A stretch of DNA of 64,000 nucleotides from Pseudomonas sp. St316 (GCF_018325905.1 NZ_AP021901.1:3844001-3908000); one strand, 5' to 3'. Positions 1-8,799 are shown, numbered from the stretch's first letter. The notes: generated by a model from the letters alone, not told the origin. A program made the numbers and translations.

Positions 1-1
1 C

Positions 2-379
2 TTGGGCCGGGGCTTTTTGACCGGCGAGCTGAAATCACCGGACGACTTCGCCGCCGATGACTATCGCCGCTTCAACCCGCGCTTCCAGGCCGACAACTTC
101 AATCGCAACCTCGCGTTGGTAGAGCGGGTCAAGGCATTGGCCTTGGACAAGGGCATCAGCGCCTCGCAACTGGCCCTGGGTTGGGTGTTGGCCCAGGGTG
201 AGCATGTGATCCCGATCCCGGGCACCAAGCAGCGCAAGTACCTGGACAGCAATGTGGCAGCGGCTTCGGTGGTGTTGAGCGCGGGTGAATTGGCCCAGCT
301 GGATGGGATTTTCGCGGGCGAAGGTGCAGTGGCGGGCGACCGATACCAGGCGCACACGATGACGTTGTTGGACGGTTGA
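2..379 (+). CDS. Aldo/keto reductase, C-terminal part (truncated by window edge)
   Basis: This is the C-terminal 125 codons of an NADPH-dependent aldo/keto reductase. The visible parts are a GRGFLTG stretch near the start and the SQLALGWVLAQG helix followed by IPIPGTKQRKYL, the cofactor-binding segment typical of the family. The reading frame is open to the left edge, so the true start lies outside the window; the TTG at base 2 is an internal leucine codon. The substrate cannot be told. A perfect 11 bp inverted repeat follows the stop and may end transcription. Confidence 0.85.
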   Translation: MGRGFLTGELKSPDDFAADDYRRFNPRFQADNFNRNLALVERVKALALDKGISASQLALGWVLAQGEHVIPIPGTKQRKYLDSNVAAASVVLSAGELAQLDGIFAGEGAVAGDRYQAHTMTLLDG

Positions 380-382
380 TCC

Positions 383-440
383 ATCGGCTGGGCTGGTGGT
401 TTCGACAAGCCGGATTCAAGCAGGCGCCCGCCCAGCCGAT
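383..440 (+). terminator. Inverted repeat downstream of aldo/keto reductase
   Basis: ATCGGCTGGGC at 383-393 is matched by GCCCAGCCGAT at 430-440, a perfect 11 bp stem with a loop of about 36 bases. It sits 4 bases after the upstream stop codon and about 60 bases before the next gene. There is no T run, so it is at best a weak or Rho-assisted terminator or an mRNA-protecting hairpin. Confidence 0.4.
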
Positions 441-501
441 AACCCTATCAATAATAACTCCCAGACCTCCGGGCTCTGCCAGTTGCATAGGGTAATGATC
501 A

Positions 502-1260
502 ATGGGTTTGCCGCTTAATCGCCTGCTGGTGTGGGGCGTCCTGATGTTCCTCGCAGCAAGCGCTTGCGCGGTAGAGGCGCCGCTGCGCATCGTGACGGAG
601 GAGCTGCCGCCCTACAACATGACGCAGAACGGCCGCATGACGGGCATGAGCACCGAAGTGATCCAGGCCGTGCTCAAGGAGGTCGGCATGGACGCGCCAA
701 TCCAGTCCATGCCATGGGCCCGGGCCTACGAACTGGCGCTCAATGAAAGCAACGTGTTGATCTACTCGATCGTGCGCACGCCTGCACGCGAACCGCTTTT
801 CCAGTGGGTCGGCAGCATTGGCCCGACGCAGTGGTACATCTACTCGCTGGCGGACCGGCCGGTGAAACTCGACTCGCTGGCCGATGCCCACGGGCACCAG
901 ATCGCCACGGTCAATCAGGACGTGGGCGAGCAATACCTGGTCTCGAAGGGCTTTCGCATCGGCGAGGAATTGCAGTCGAGCACCAAATACGAACACAACT
1001 ACCGCAAGCTCAAGGTCGATCACGTGGAGCTGTGGATTTCCAACGAGCTCAACGCGCTGTACCTGACGCGCCAGAATGGCGAAGATCCGGACAAGTTGCT
1101 GGTCCGCTCGCTGGCGCTGCCCGAGCTCAGCAGCGCCGACGGCTTGAGCATGGCATTCAGCCGCAAGACACCGGCCGATACGGTGGCGAAGTTCCGTGCT
1201 GGCCTCGAGACCATCCGTCGCAATGGCGTCTACGATGCCATCCTGCGCAAATGGTTATGA
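502..1260 (+). CDS. Periplasmic solute-binding protein, SBP_bac_3 type
   Basis: A 252-residue secreted protein. It starts with a signal peptide (about 23 residues, hydrophobic core then ASACAVEA) and continues with an LRIVTEELPPYNM segment typical of family-3 amino-acid-type binding proteins. No permease or ATPase genes are nearby. It is followed after one base by a membrane diguanylate cyclase and then by a second protein of the same type; the two binding proteins share a WARAYE-AL-E-NV-I / RTPARE-LF-WVG region. Proteins of this kind without a transporter often serve as sensors, so a role in feeding a ligand signal to the cyclase is an inference. An AGGG sits upstream of the chosen ATG. Confidence 0.8.
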   Translation: MGLPLNRLLVWGVLMFLAASACAVEAPLRIVTEELPPYNMTQNGRMTGMSTEVIQAVLKEVGMDAPIQSMPWARAYELALNESNVLIYSIVRTPAREPLFQWVGSIGPTQWYIYSLADRPVKLDSLADAHGHQIATVNQDVGEQYLVSKGFRIGEELQSSTKYEHNYRKLKVDHVELWISNELNALYLTRQNGEDPDKLLVRSLALPELSSADGLSMAFSRKTPADTVAKFRAGLETIRRNGVYDAILRKWL

Positions 1261-1261
1261 C

Positions 1262-2605
1262 ATGGATGCCAATTTTCGTACGGTGTCCTCCTTACAACCA
1301 CAGACCAAGGCGCTCAGTTCCCTAGGACGCCGCCTGGTCCTGGCAACGCTGTTGTTCTGCCTGCTCTTTACCCTGGCGATGGTCACCTGGCGCACCTGGA
1401 TGGCCTGGGAAAACAACCTGGCGGAAATGAATTCGGAGCTGGCCCTGATCGACCAGGTGTTCCAGAACACCCTGGCCCATGCCATTTGGGAACTGGACCG
1501 TGAATCCCTCGACCAGCAAATCGCCAGCGTCGCCAGGGCAGCGCCCGTGGGACGCCTGGTGTTGAACATCCTGCGCCCCGGGCAAGCGCCTGAAGTCATC
1601 GAACTCAATCGATACCCCGCCGGTCATTCGGGCGTGGTGCCGGTGTTGCATCGCCAACTCATCGCGCAGCCCTACGCCGGGGCCCATGAAAAAGTCGGCG
1701 AGCTGATCATCGAAGGCGACAATAACCTGCTGTGGGAGCGCCTCTGGGGCGAAGCACGCAGCATCGTCATCACCCAGCTCATCCAGTCCTTGCTGCTGGC
1801 CGGTTTGATCATGACCGTGTTCAACCGCCTGGTGACCGTGCATGTGGTGCACATCGCCCGTCACTTGGGCGAACTCGCACCGCAAACCCTCAAGCATCAC
1901 CTCAAGCTGCAACGGGCCGTGCAGCGCCAGGACGAACTGAGCCTGCTCGAATTCCAGGTAAATACCCTCCAGGACAATCTCCGGGCCCATTTGGAACGCC
2001 AGCATTCGGACGAACTGGCCCTTGCCGCCAGCCGCGACCAAATGGCCGAACTGGTCGAGGCCCGCACCGCAGAATTGAAGGCGGCCAACCAGGCCCTCGA
2101 AGCACTGTCACGCCACGATGATTTGACCGGGCTGGCCAACCGTCGCTATTTCGACGAGTTGAAGGACATCGAGTTTCGCCGGGCAATCCGCCACAAGACC
2201 CCGCTGGCGGTGCTCATGTGTGATGTCGATTTCTTCAAGATCTACAACGACACCTACGGCCACATGCAGGGCGACTTGTGCTTGAAAGAGATCGCCGAGA
2301 CCCTGCGCAGTGTGTTCGGTCGCTCTGGCGAACTGACTGCGCGCGTAGGTGGCGAAGAGTTCGTCGTGGTGCTGCCCAACATCGACGCCGCCCAGGCCTG
2401 CGAGGCCGCCCAACGTTTCCGTGCAAGCCTGGCGGAACGTGAACTGCCCCACAGCGGTTCGAAGGTATCGCCGTTTGTCACCGTAAGCATCGGCGTCGCC
2501 GAGCTGGACCCGGAGACCATGGACCATTTCGATCAACTGCTGCAACGCGCCGACCAGGCGCTGTACCGGGCCAAACACCAGGGACGCGACCGCGTTGCCC
2601 TGTAA
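1262..2605 (+). CDS. Membrane-bound GGDEF diguanylate cyclase
   Basis: The predicted role is synthesis of cyclic di-GMP from two GTP. The 447-residue protein has a short cytoplasmic N-terminus, a transmembrane segment at about 25-45, a periplasmic region of about 135 residues with no domain I recognise, and a second transmembrane segment at about 180-200. A HAMP-like/coiled-coil stretch follows (about 205-280, rich in A/E/L/Q), then the GGDEF domain. The active-site loop reads GGEEF at about residue 363, an accepted active variant. The product-inhibition site five residues before it reads RSGE rather than RxxD, so feedback inhibition may be weak. The ATG at 1262 is chosen because it begins two bases after the upstream stop. 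Binding-protein genes on both sides suggest one signalling unit. Confidence 0.88.
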   Translation: MDANFRTVSSLQPQTKALSSLGRRLVLATLLFCLLFTLAMVTWRTWMAWENNLAEMNSELALIDQVFQNTLAHAIWELDRESLDQQIASVARAAPVGRLVLNILRPGQAPEVIELNRYPAGHSGVVPVLHRQLIAQPYAGAHEKVGELIIEGDNNLLWERLWGEARSIVITQLIQSLLLAGLIMTVFNRLVTVHVVHIARHLGELAPQTLKHHLKLQRAVQRQDELSLLEFQVNTLQDNLRAHLERQHSDELALAASRDQMAELVEARTAELKAANQALEALSRHDDLTGLANRRYFDELKDIEFRRAIRHKTPLAVLMCDVDFFKIYNDTYGHMQGDLCLKEIAETLRSVFGRSGELTARVGGEEFVVVLPNIDAAQACEAAQRFRASLAERELPHSGSKVSPFVTVSIGVAELDPETMDHFDQLLQRADQALYRAKHQGRDRVAL

Positions 2606-2633
2606 CAACTATCGCGCGCCATGAGGTCTGCAT

Positions 2634-3368
2634 ATGCACGTTCGCCTGACACTCTGCTCATGCTTGCTACTTGCCTCGATCAGCCTGCAAAGCCACGCCG
2701 AGACAATCGAAGTCGTGACCGAAGATTCCCTCTATGCCTACCAGCGTGACGACAAGGTCGCCGGGCCGGGCATTCGCATCGCCGAAGAAACGCTGAAAAA
2801 CGCGCAGCTCACCGACTACAGCTTGACGCTCTACCCGTGGGCCCGGGCCTACGATAAGGCGCTGCACGAGCCTAACGTGATGATTTTCCCCCTGGACCGC
2901 ACCCCGGCCCGCGAGCAATTGTTCAAATGGGTCGGTGAGATACACCGGGTGGCGAGCCGGCTCTACAAGATGCGAGACAGTGAAGGCATCGCCGTCAACA
3001 ACCTCGAGGATGCCAAGCAGTACAGCATCGGCGTGGTGCGAAATGACGCCAAACAGATTTACCTGCAACAGCGTGGGTTTACCCGGCTGGTCATCTCGGC
3101 CAACAACCACGACAACTTTCAAAAGCTGCTGAATCACCAGATCCAAATGCTGCCGATGCCAGAGAACACCGCGCGCCTGATGAGCAAGGATGCCCAAGTG
3201 GATTTCACTTCGCTGGAAGAGGTCTATACCCTCGACGAACAACCCCACAAGGTCCACCTGGCGTTCAGCCTGAGCACACCTGACGAAGTGGTCGCCAAGG
3301 CCCAGCGCGCGTTCGAGCAGCTCAAGGCTTCTGGTGAAGTGGCGCGGATCATGAACGAACAGCGGTAG
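2634..3368 (+). CDS. Second periplasmic solute-binding protein, SBP_bac_3 type
   Basis: A 244-residue secreted protein with a clear signal peptide (hydrophobic core then LQSHAETIEV). It resembles the product of 502-1260, with the same YPWARAYDKALHEPNV and RTPAREQLFKWVGEI blocks. GAGG lies at good spacing before the ATG. It lies 28 bases after the cyclase stop and is probably cotranscribed with it. The ligand is not known, and no transporter membrane component is present, which favours a sensory rather than uptake role. Confidence 0.78.
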   Translation: MHVRLTLCSCLLLASISLQSHAETIEVVTEDSLYAYQRDDKVAGPGIRIAEETLKNAQLTDYSLTLYPWARAYDKALHEPNVMIFPLDRTPAREQLFKWVGEIHRVASRLYKMRDSEGIAVNNLEDAKQYSIGVVRNDAKQIYLQQRGFTRLVISANNHDNFQKLLNHQIQMLPMPENTARLMSKDAQVDFTSLEEVYTLDEQPHKVHLAFSLSTPDEVVAKAQRAFEQLKASGEVARIMNEQR

Positions 3369-3411
3369 ACTCTGGGGGATCACACCACAAGCAACGATGA
3401 GGTATGTCCCG

Positions 3412-4251
3412 ATGAGCAAAGCGTCCTACGTTCCGCCCAAGGTCTGGAAAAATGACGCCCCGTCTGGCGGCCAGTTCGCCAGCATCAACCGCCCTATCGC
3501 CGGGCCGACCCACGAAAAAGCCTTGCCGGTTGGCAAGCACCCGCTGCAGCTCTACTCCCTGGCCACGCCCAACGGCGTGAAGGTGACCCTCCTGCTGGAG
3601 GAACTGCTGGCGCTGGGTCATACCGGCGCGGAGTACGATGCCTGGCTGATCCGCATTGGCGAAGGTGACCAGTTCTCCAGCGGTTTTGTCCAGATCAACC
3701 CCAACTCCAAGATCCCGGCCCTGCTGGACCGCAGCGCAGAGCCCGCCATCCGCGTCTTTGAGTCCGGTTCGATCCTGCTGTACCTGGCGGAAAAATTCGG
3801 CGCCTTCCTGCCCACCGATCCGGCAGGTCGCACCGAAACACTGAACTGGCTGTTCTGGCAGATGGGCGCCGCCCCGTACCTGGGTGGCGGCTTCGGACAT
3901 TTCTACGCCTATGCGCCCGAGAAGCTCGAATACCCGATCAATCGCTTCACCATGGAGGCCAAGCGTCAACTCGACGTGCTGGATCGTCGCCTTGGCGAAA
4001 GCCAATACCTGGCAGGCGATGACTACACCATCGCCGACATCGCGGTCTGGCCCTGGTATGGCCAACTGGTGCGCAACAACGTCTACGGCGCCGCCGAGTT
4101 CCTGAGTGCTCACGAATACACCCATGTGCAGCGTTGGGCAGAAGAAATCGCCAAGCGCCCCGCCGTCCTGCGCGGACAGCGGGTCAACCGCACGTGGGGC
4201 GATGAGGCGAGCCAGGTGCCGGAGCGCCATGAGGCTGCGGATCTGGGCTGA
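3412..4251 (+). CDS. yghU: Glutathione S-transferase / disulfide-bond oxidoreductase, YghU type
   Basis: A 279-residue cytosolic enzyme of the Nu-class glutathione transferases, which reduce disulfides and peroxides with glutathione. YghU signatures are plain: GGQFASINRP, GPTHEKALPVGKHPLQLYSL, TPNGVKVTLLLEELL, DQFSSGFVQINPNSKIPAL, and the C-terminal DYTIADIAVWPWYG helix. The ATG at 3412 is preferred over one 15 bases upstream because homologues begin about here and TGAGG lies about 9 bases before it. It is convergent with the flavin monooxygenase gene, with only about 35 bases between the stops. Confidence 0.92.
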   Translation: MSKASYVPPKVWKNDAPSGGQFASINRPIAGPTHEKALPVGKHPLQLYSLATPNGVKVTLLLEELLALGHTGAEYDAWLIRIGEGDQFSSGFVQINPNSKIPALLDRSAEPAIRVFESGSILLYLAEKFGAFLPTDPAGRTETLNWLFWQMGAAPYLGGGFGHFYAYAPEKLEYPINRFTMEAKRQLDVLDRRLGESQYLAGDDYTIADIAVWPWYGQLVRNNVYGAAEFLSAHEYTHVQRWAEEIAKRPAVLRGQRVNRTWGDEASQVPERHEAADLG

Positions 4252-4286
4252 GTGCGAATAGCCGGTTGGGCCTCGGCGACACGTGT

Positions 4287-5813
4287 TCAAGCCAACAACG
4301 TTAAGCCCCGGTCGCTGAAATACTGGCTCAACGTTGCCGTAGACGCTTGCGGATCCGCCAGGGCGACGTAGGTATCGGGGCGCAGCAGATAGGCGGCGTC
4401 CTGACACAACCCGGCTTTGTGATGCTCGGGCTGCCAGGCGAACGTGTGCAGGGGGATTTGGTGCTGGCTGCTCCAGGCTTTCAGCTCCTCCCGGGCCTCG
4501 CCGTAGACATGCACCTGCCAGCCGATGGTCGCTAGCGGTTCGTAGTTGTCGGCCCCCAGCAGCGGTACCCAGGGCAAACGGTCACCACCCCGTACGTCCC
4601 CCGCCTTGCCGGCACTCAACGGGCTCTCGTGATAATTCAAGGAGGTTTGGGACACCATCCGGAACAGATACTCACGTACCTGCTCGCTTTTGTAAGCAAC
4701 ACTTGCGAAGAGCGGTGCGATGCGCGTGCGCACGAAATCGGCAAAATTGCCTTGGGCTGTGGCAAAGGTGAACAGCCGGTCCGTCGTTTCCACAAGCTTT
4801 TGCGCAAATGCCTGGCGTTCGGCCTGGTAACTGTCGAGTAACGTGTCTGGTGCCTGGCCCTTCACCACCGCCGCCAGTTTCCAGGCCAGATTGATCGCGT
4901 CGAGGATGCCGGTGTTCATGCCTTGTCCACCGGCCGGGCTGTGGACGTGGGCCGCGTCTCCCAGCAGAAACGCCCTGCCCCAGCGGAACTGATCCGTGAC
5001 GCGATGATGGACCCGGTAAGTGGAGAACCAATTCACGTGATTGATCCTGATGTTCAGGCCGTTGATGGCGTCATGGCCAACGTCCTCGAACGTCAGCGTC
5101 TCCGGGTGTTCCGCACGTTCGTCACGAACCGTGCCGATCAGGCGATATTGATCAGCTTCGCCATAGAAAAACACCAACACGAATTCGGATTTATCAAAAG
5201 CGATATGGGCCTCACCCGCAGGCTCGAAACCGCTGGCGGACACGTCCGCCACGTAGAACAGTTGTTTATAGGTACCGCCCTCGAAGCCGCTCCCCACCTG
5301 ATGACGCACGAGCGAACGCGCGCCATCGCAGCCTGCCAGGTAAACGGCCGTGAGCGTCTCTTCGCGACCATCCGCCTGTTTCAAGCGCGCGGTAACCTGG
5401 TCGCCACGGTCCTCGAAAGACAGCAGCTCAGTCTGCCGCTCGACTTCGACGCCCAGGGACTTGAGCTGCTCGACCAACAGCTGCTCATGACGATCCTGGG
5501 GGTATATGAGGACAAAAGGATAAGGCGATACATCCCCGCCAGCGTCGACCAGCGGAATCCGCGCCTTGCGCTTCCCCAGGGCCCACATGTTCATGGCCGG
5601 GGTCTTGTACCCGGCGTCGATGACCGCATCGGCCAGGTCGAGCTGGCGATACAGCTCAAGTGTACGGGCCTGGACGGCCATGGCCCGCGAGGTTTCTCCC
5701 GGCCCACGGCTCTTGTCGATGATCCTGACAGCCAGCCCCTGCCGGGTGAGCCATAACGCCAGGACCAATCCAGTAGGGCCGGCTCCCACAATGAGAATGT
5801 CCGTTTGCGCCAT
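4287..5813 (-). CDS. FAD-dependent aromatic hydroxylase (PHBH/MhpA-type monooxygenase)
   Basis: A class A flavoprotein monooxygenase of about 508 residues. The N-terminus carries the dinucleotide fold LIVGAGPTGLVLALWL, the middle an NAD(P)H/FAD linking segment (YLAGCDGARSLVRH), and the second FAD motif is GRAFLLGDAAHVHSPAGGQG. The C-terminal third resembles the thioredoxin-like tail of phenol-type hydroxylases. The substrate cannot be read from the sequence. Two in-frame ATGs exist (5819 and 5813); 5813 is preferred because AGAGG is better spaced for it. The gene is monocistronic, with REP repeats upstream. Confidence 0.88.
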   Translation of the reverse strand: MAQTDILIVGAGPTGLVLALWLTRQGLAVRIIDKSRGPGETSRAMAVQARTLELYRQLDLADAVIDAGYKTPAMNMWALGKRKARIPLVDAGGDVSPYPFVLIYPQDRHEQLLVEQLKSLGVEVERQTELLSFEDRGDQVTARLKQADGREETLTAVYLAGCDGARSLVRHQVGSGFEGGTYKQLFYVADVSASGFEPAGEAHIAFDKSEFVLVFFYGEADQYRLIGTVRDERAEHPETLTFEDVGHDAINGLNIRINHVNWFSTYRVHHRVTDQFRWGRAFLLGDAAHVHSPAGGQGMNTGILDAINLAWKLAAVVKGQAPDTLLDSYQAERQAFAQKLVETTDRLFTFATAQGNFADFVRTRIAPLFASVAYKSEQVREYLFRMVSQTSLNYHESPLSAGKAGDVRGGDRLPWVPLLGADNYEPLATIGWQVHVYGEAREELKAWSSQHQIPLHTFAWQPEHHKAGLCQDAAYLLRPDTYVALADPQASTATLSQYFSDRGLTLLA

Positions 5814-5910
5814 GTTCATGCCTCTGGAGGACTGATGACTCTGGAGGCACTTAATAATGGCCGAGGAAGGCCGAATGTCAACGCACTGCCGGCGGGCAAG
5901 CTGGCCGCAT

Positions 5911-5967
5911 GGATTCTGTGGCTACTGTGGATTCTGTGGACTCTGTGGCTTCTGTGGCTTCTGTGGG
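5911..5967. repeat. Microsatellite of 9 bp TTCTGTGGN units
   Basis: About six imperfect copies of a nine-base unit (TTCTGTGGA, TACTGTGGA, CTCTGTGGC, TTCTGTGGC) run directly into the first REP palindrome, whose TGTGGGAGC start looks like a further unit. It probably arose by slippage next to the REP. No gene covers it. Confidence 0.8.
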
Positions 5968-6320
5968 AGCGAGCTTGCTCGCGATGACGGTGGCATGTTC
6001 AACATCACCACAAGCTGACACACCGCAATCGCGAGCAAGCTCGCTCCCACAGAGGGGCTGTGCCAGCCAAAAAACCGAGGTTCACTGCTAACCCAGTGTG
6101 GGAGCGAGCCTGCTCGCGATGACGGCGGCACGTTCAACATCACCCCAAGCTGACACACCGCTATCGCGAGCAGGCTCGCTCCCACAGGGGGGCTGTACCA
6201 GCCAAAAAACCGAGGTTCACTGCTAACCCAGTGTGGGAGCGAGCTTGCTCGCGATAGCGGTGTATCAGGCGACTTCGATGTTGACGGTCATGACGCCTTC
6301 GCGAACAAGCCCGCTCCCAA
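5962..6320. repeat. Tandem REP doublets (BIME-like), three units with 135 bp period
   Basis: The Pseudomonas REP TGTGGGAGCGAGC(T/C)TGCTCGCGAT starts at 5962, 6097 and 6232, exactly 135 bp apart. Each is followed about 60 bp later by an inverted partner ending GCTCGCTCCCACA. The two spacers between doublets share GCCAGCCAAAAAACCGAGG and TTCACTGCTAACCCAG. The last right-hand palindrome (6297-6319) is degraded. REP pairs of this kind are dispersed by RAYT transposases, none of which is encoded here. The array fills most of the gene-free stretch between the flavin monooxygenase and the next gene. Confidence 0.9.
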
Positions 6321-6338
6321 CAATTTTTCATCAGCTGC

Positions 6339-7445
6339 TCAGCGATTGGCTTCCAGCCTATATCCATCACCCGCCGACGCCGGAGTCGTTTCATTGGCCA
6401 ATGCAAAAACACACTCATCCAGATAAGGCCTGACATCCGCCCATTTCTTGCGATCAGCGATAAACCCCCTCAGCTTCTTGCCGGCATCCACGACATCCGG
6501 CTCATGCGCCATCAGCATGAGCCTGGCGACTGAACTGGCGTCATTGGCCTTGTGCTTGGCATGATCCTGCCGGGCGTAAGAGTGAAACTCCTCGATTCGC
6601 CCCTGCACAGCTTCAGCACCGCCCATGCACTTGTCGCCCAATACCTCTTCACGCCGCTGCGCATGTCCACCGGCAAAGCTGTCCTGGACAAGGTGAAGCA
6701 AGCTGCCAAACGCCACCTGGTTCACATTCGCCCGCAGCCATGGACGCCCGACCGCAAAAAGGTCCTGCACCGTCTGCCCATTATTGAAATGCTGCTCCCA
6801 GCCTTCGATCTTGATGTCTTTCAAATAGGTATTGATGGGGTAGGTTCCATCGGCAACACCCCAAGCGAACTCGGCCCACATCATGATTTCACGCTTGGTC
6901 TGCTCTGGCGCGGCGCCCTCCTGGGAAGCCATTGCATGCAAGAACTGCAGGTCGCCGAAATGCGAACGAGAGATGTAGTTCCCCGTCCCCATGAACGCCA
7001 TCGGATCAGAAGCGCTTTTACTCTCGGCTATCTCGAAAAGGTTTACCCAGCACCGCGTCTGCGAGATAAAACCAACCGAATAACGTCCATCGCAGCCCTT
7101 GGTCTTGGCATCTTCCGCGCCAGGCATGAACACCGGATCATCGTTCCAGCGAACCCCGGCAATGATGTAGGCGCCGGCATTCTCCAGATTGGGGTTGCTG
7201 CACTCCTGCCAATCCCCGTCGCACCCATAGATCTTCTGCGTCAACGCCTCATGGGCCGGATCGGAAAAGTTATGCAGCGCGAAGCTGGCAAAAGGCACCG
7301 TCGCCTTATAGGAAACCCCATATTTCTTGGCCATCTCCCGCTCAGCCAAGGTGCCATCCGGGGAGAGTTGAAAAGCATTGGCCTGGCCGATACAACCCAA
7401 AAAAACACCCCACACGACTCCCGACACGGCTTTATATGTATTCAT
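6339..7445 (-). CDS. Secreted protein of unknown function, possible zinc phospholipase C-like fold
   Basis: A 368-residue exported protein. Its signal peptide (about 25 residues) starts MNTYKAVSGVVWGVF and ends near GQANAF. The mature part is Cys-poor and Trp-rich. The only suggestive motif is LLHLVQDSFAGGHAQRR at about residues 235-250, an H-x3-D-x5-H pattern resembling metal-binding helices of zinc-dependent phospholipase C proteins. I do not recognise the family with confidence. The ATG at 7445 is chosen over an upstream TTG because it gives a clean signal peptide. A broken copy of this gene's 5' end and upstream region lies at 16400-16640, on the far side of the small-gene array. Confidence 0.6.
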   Translation of the reverse strand: MNTYKAVSGVVWGVFLGCIGQANAFQLSPDGTLAEREMAKKYGVSYKATVPFASFALHNFSDPAHEALTQKIYGCDGDWQECSNPNLENAGAYIIAGVRWNDDPVFMPGAEDAKTKGCDGRYSVGFISQTRCWVNLFEIAESKSASDPMAFMGTGNYISRSHFGDLQFLHAMASQEGAAPEQTKREIMMWAEFAWGVADGTYPINTYLKDIKIEGWEQHFNNGQTVQDLFAVGRPWLRANVNQVAFGSLLHLVQDSFAGGHAQRREEVLGDKCMGGAEAVQGRIEEFHSYARQDHAKHKANDASSVARLMLMAHEPDVVDAGKKLRGFIADRKKWADVRPYLDECVFALANETTPASAGDGYRLEANR

Positions 7446-7702
7446 GGATCGTCTCTGCAAAGGGCGATGACGGGCAGGTTATCGTCTCGCACCTGGGGTT
7501 GTGGTGGGCGTAACAAATGGCAAGATGCCATCGTCGATAGCATAGCGGGTGTCGGTTTGCCGTCCAGGCGTCATGGAGCTGTTTTTCCAGCGCTCAGTAC
7601 TGCGACATCAACCCGCCGTTAGTAGACGGTCAAAGTCTTCAAGCCAAGAGCGAGTACCCGGCATCGTCGTTCAAGCAAAGTTGCATCTTCAAGAACTCTG
7701 GG

Positions 7703-7841
7703 TGAGCACATCTAGAAGGTCTTGCGCCGCTGCTGTGAATTGCGCCTCAGGATTGAATCCAAGCAAAGCGGGGAGACAGACCACGATATGGACTCACCCG
7801 TAATCGGTCAGTCCCATAATCGTGGTTTGTCACCGCCCTTC
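7703..7841 (-). pseudogene. Gene 3'-end remnant plus inverted repeat (copy 1)
   Basis: Read on the minus strand, 7792 to about 7697 gives a plausible protein tail, LPALLGFNPEAQF then TAAAQDLLDVLTQSS and a stop. It is cut off upstream by an inverted repeat (GACAGACCACGAT-ATGG-ACT facing AGT-CCCATAATCGTGGTTTGTC, about 7774-7832). The same unit recurs at 10331-10471. The parent protein is not recognised. The rest of 7446-7884 holds only the promoter region of the gene to the left and no other supportable gene. Confidence 0.55.
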
Positions 7842-7883
7842 CCCGTCCCGACGAATCGGGATACTTGCAGGCTCGGCGTATCG

Positions 7884-8174
7884 TTAGCTATTGGAGTGTA
7901 TTGATTCCTCGGGTCTAACCGTCATGACTTTCACTACGTCATCGATCACTGCTTTGCTCATCTCCATTAAATAATGAGCAGCCCAGGCATGGCGGTCCGT
8001 TTTCCTTTCGAAAGTTGCGTCCTCTGCAAGCCGGTAGGCGAGATGCAAGAGATCTGACGCTTGTTGCAACGCTTCATTTAACGGAACACCGCCGTTAACG
8101 CGGAACAGCGGACGATCGGAGCAATAATGGAATGGGGTGTAGCCGATAGTTTTTGCTGCTGCTTGATCGGTCAT
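7884..8174 (-). CDS. DUF3077 domain protein
   Basis: A 96-residue cytosolic protein with the Pseudomonas DUF3077 pattern: a short polar N-terminus, PLFRVNGGVPLNEALQQASD, then a helical region LLHLAYRLAEDA and a C-terminal helix around YLMEMSKAVIDDVVKVM. The function of the family is unknown. It lies at the left end of the minus-strand array but is of a different type from the immunity-like genes, and its upstream region is a long, strongly structured segment (8288-8510) that may be part of its transcript. Confidence 0.75.
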   Translation of the reverse strand: MTDQAAAKTIGYTPFHYCSDRPLFRVNGGVPLNEALQQASDLLHLAYRLAEDATFERKTDRHAWAAHYLMEMSKAVIDDVVKVMTVRPEESIHSNS

Positions 8175-8287
8175 TTGCGATCTCCACTGACTGAGATGCA
8201 GCAGGACCGCGATACAGAGCTGCGGAGCAGATGAGGCCGTTTTCTTGATCTATTGATATGCATTGTTCAACTCCCTTGATCCGAAGA

Positions 8288-8510
8288 GCTGCCGCATCCG
8301 TTACCAAGCGAATGGGTGGCAGCTGTGCGCAGGTTGGTAAACCGGGGAATCAAGGAAACCGGCACGTCAGAAGACGTCCCACGCACAGCTGCCATAAAAC
8401 AAAATCGCAGGCCTGAAAGCCTGCAATCCTGTCTGTGCACTGTTACGCCTTATTCCACCGGGTTACCAAGCCCGGTCGCTGAATGTGCAGCGACATCCAG
8501 AGCGTAACGC
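8288..8510. ncRNA. Candidate structured RNA upstream of the DUF3077 gene
   Basis: Several nested perfect stems lie in about 200 bases: GGCAGCTGTGCG (8318-8329) with CGCACAGCTGCC (8382-8393), enclosing an ACGTC-AGAA-GACGT hairpin; GCAGGC-CTGAAA-GCCTGC (8407-8424); GTTACGC (8442-8448) with GCGTAAC (8502-8508), enclosing ACCGGG-CCCGGT (8457-8476) and CGCTG-CAGCG (8477-8492). This multi-branched pattern is more than chance would give. The strand is not determined; as minus strand it would be the 5' leader of the DUF3077 mRNA. No open frame is convincing here. Confidence 0.5.
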
Positions 8511-8690
8511 GACAGAAAACCTCCGGCGAGAGGCTTAGGGTCAGAATAGTGCTTTTGGTGGGATTTTCAGAAGTTTCCTACGTGAGAACCCAATGATCGC
8601 AGTCTCTCAGGGACAGACACGTTTGGCGGACGCAGCTCAAATTCTCGGAGAACTTTGGAGAGACTTGAGCGCGCGTTGTGAGTAGAGGTA

Positions 8691-8740
8691 TATCAAGAGG
8701 CGCAGGCATTGAGTAGATTTGTGGGGATCCCTCAGGGTCT
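8691..8740. mobile_element. IS4-family right-end remnant (copy 1)
   Basis: ATCAAGAGGCGC, then TTGAGTAGATTTGTGGGGA and TCCCTCAGGGTCTG. The terminal part is the inverted match of the left end seen at 10003 and 16137 (CAGACCCTGAGGGA...), so these are opposite ends of one type of insertion sequence. Further right-end copies lie at about 12120 and 13808. The stretch 8511-8690 holds no gene I can support. Confidence 0.5.
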
Positions 8741-8799
8741 GCTCCTGTTTTCCCTTACCTCTGTTTTTCCAGAAAACGTCATTGATCCGCAAGGATTTT

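Noticed and set aside
5962..6320. Regularly spaced repeats as a CRISPR array.
   Set aside because: The repeats are REP palindromes in inverted pairs with similar spacers, the period is 135 bp, and no cas genes are nearby.
7549..7803. A plus-strand open frame of 84 codons.
   Set aside because: It crosses the promoter region of the minus-strand gene and a repeat that recurs at 10.3 kb; the minus-strand tail reading is more protein-like.
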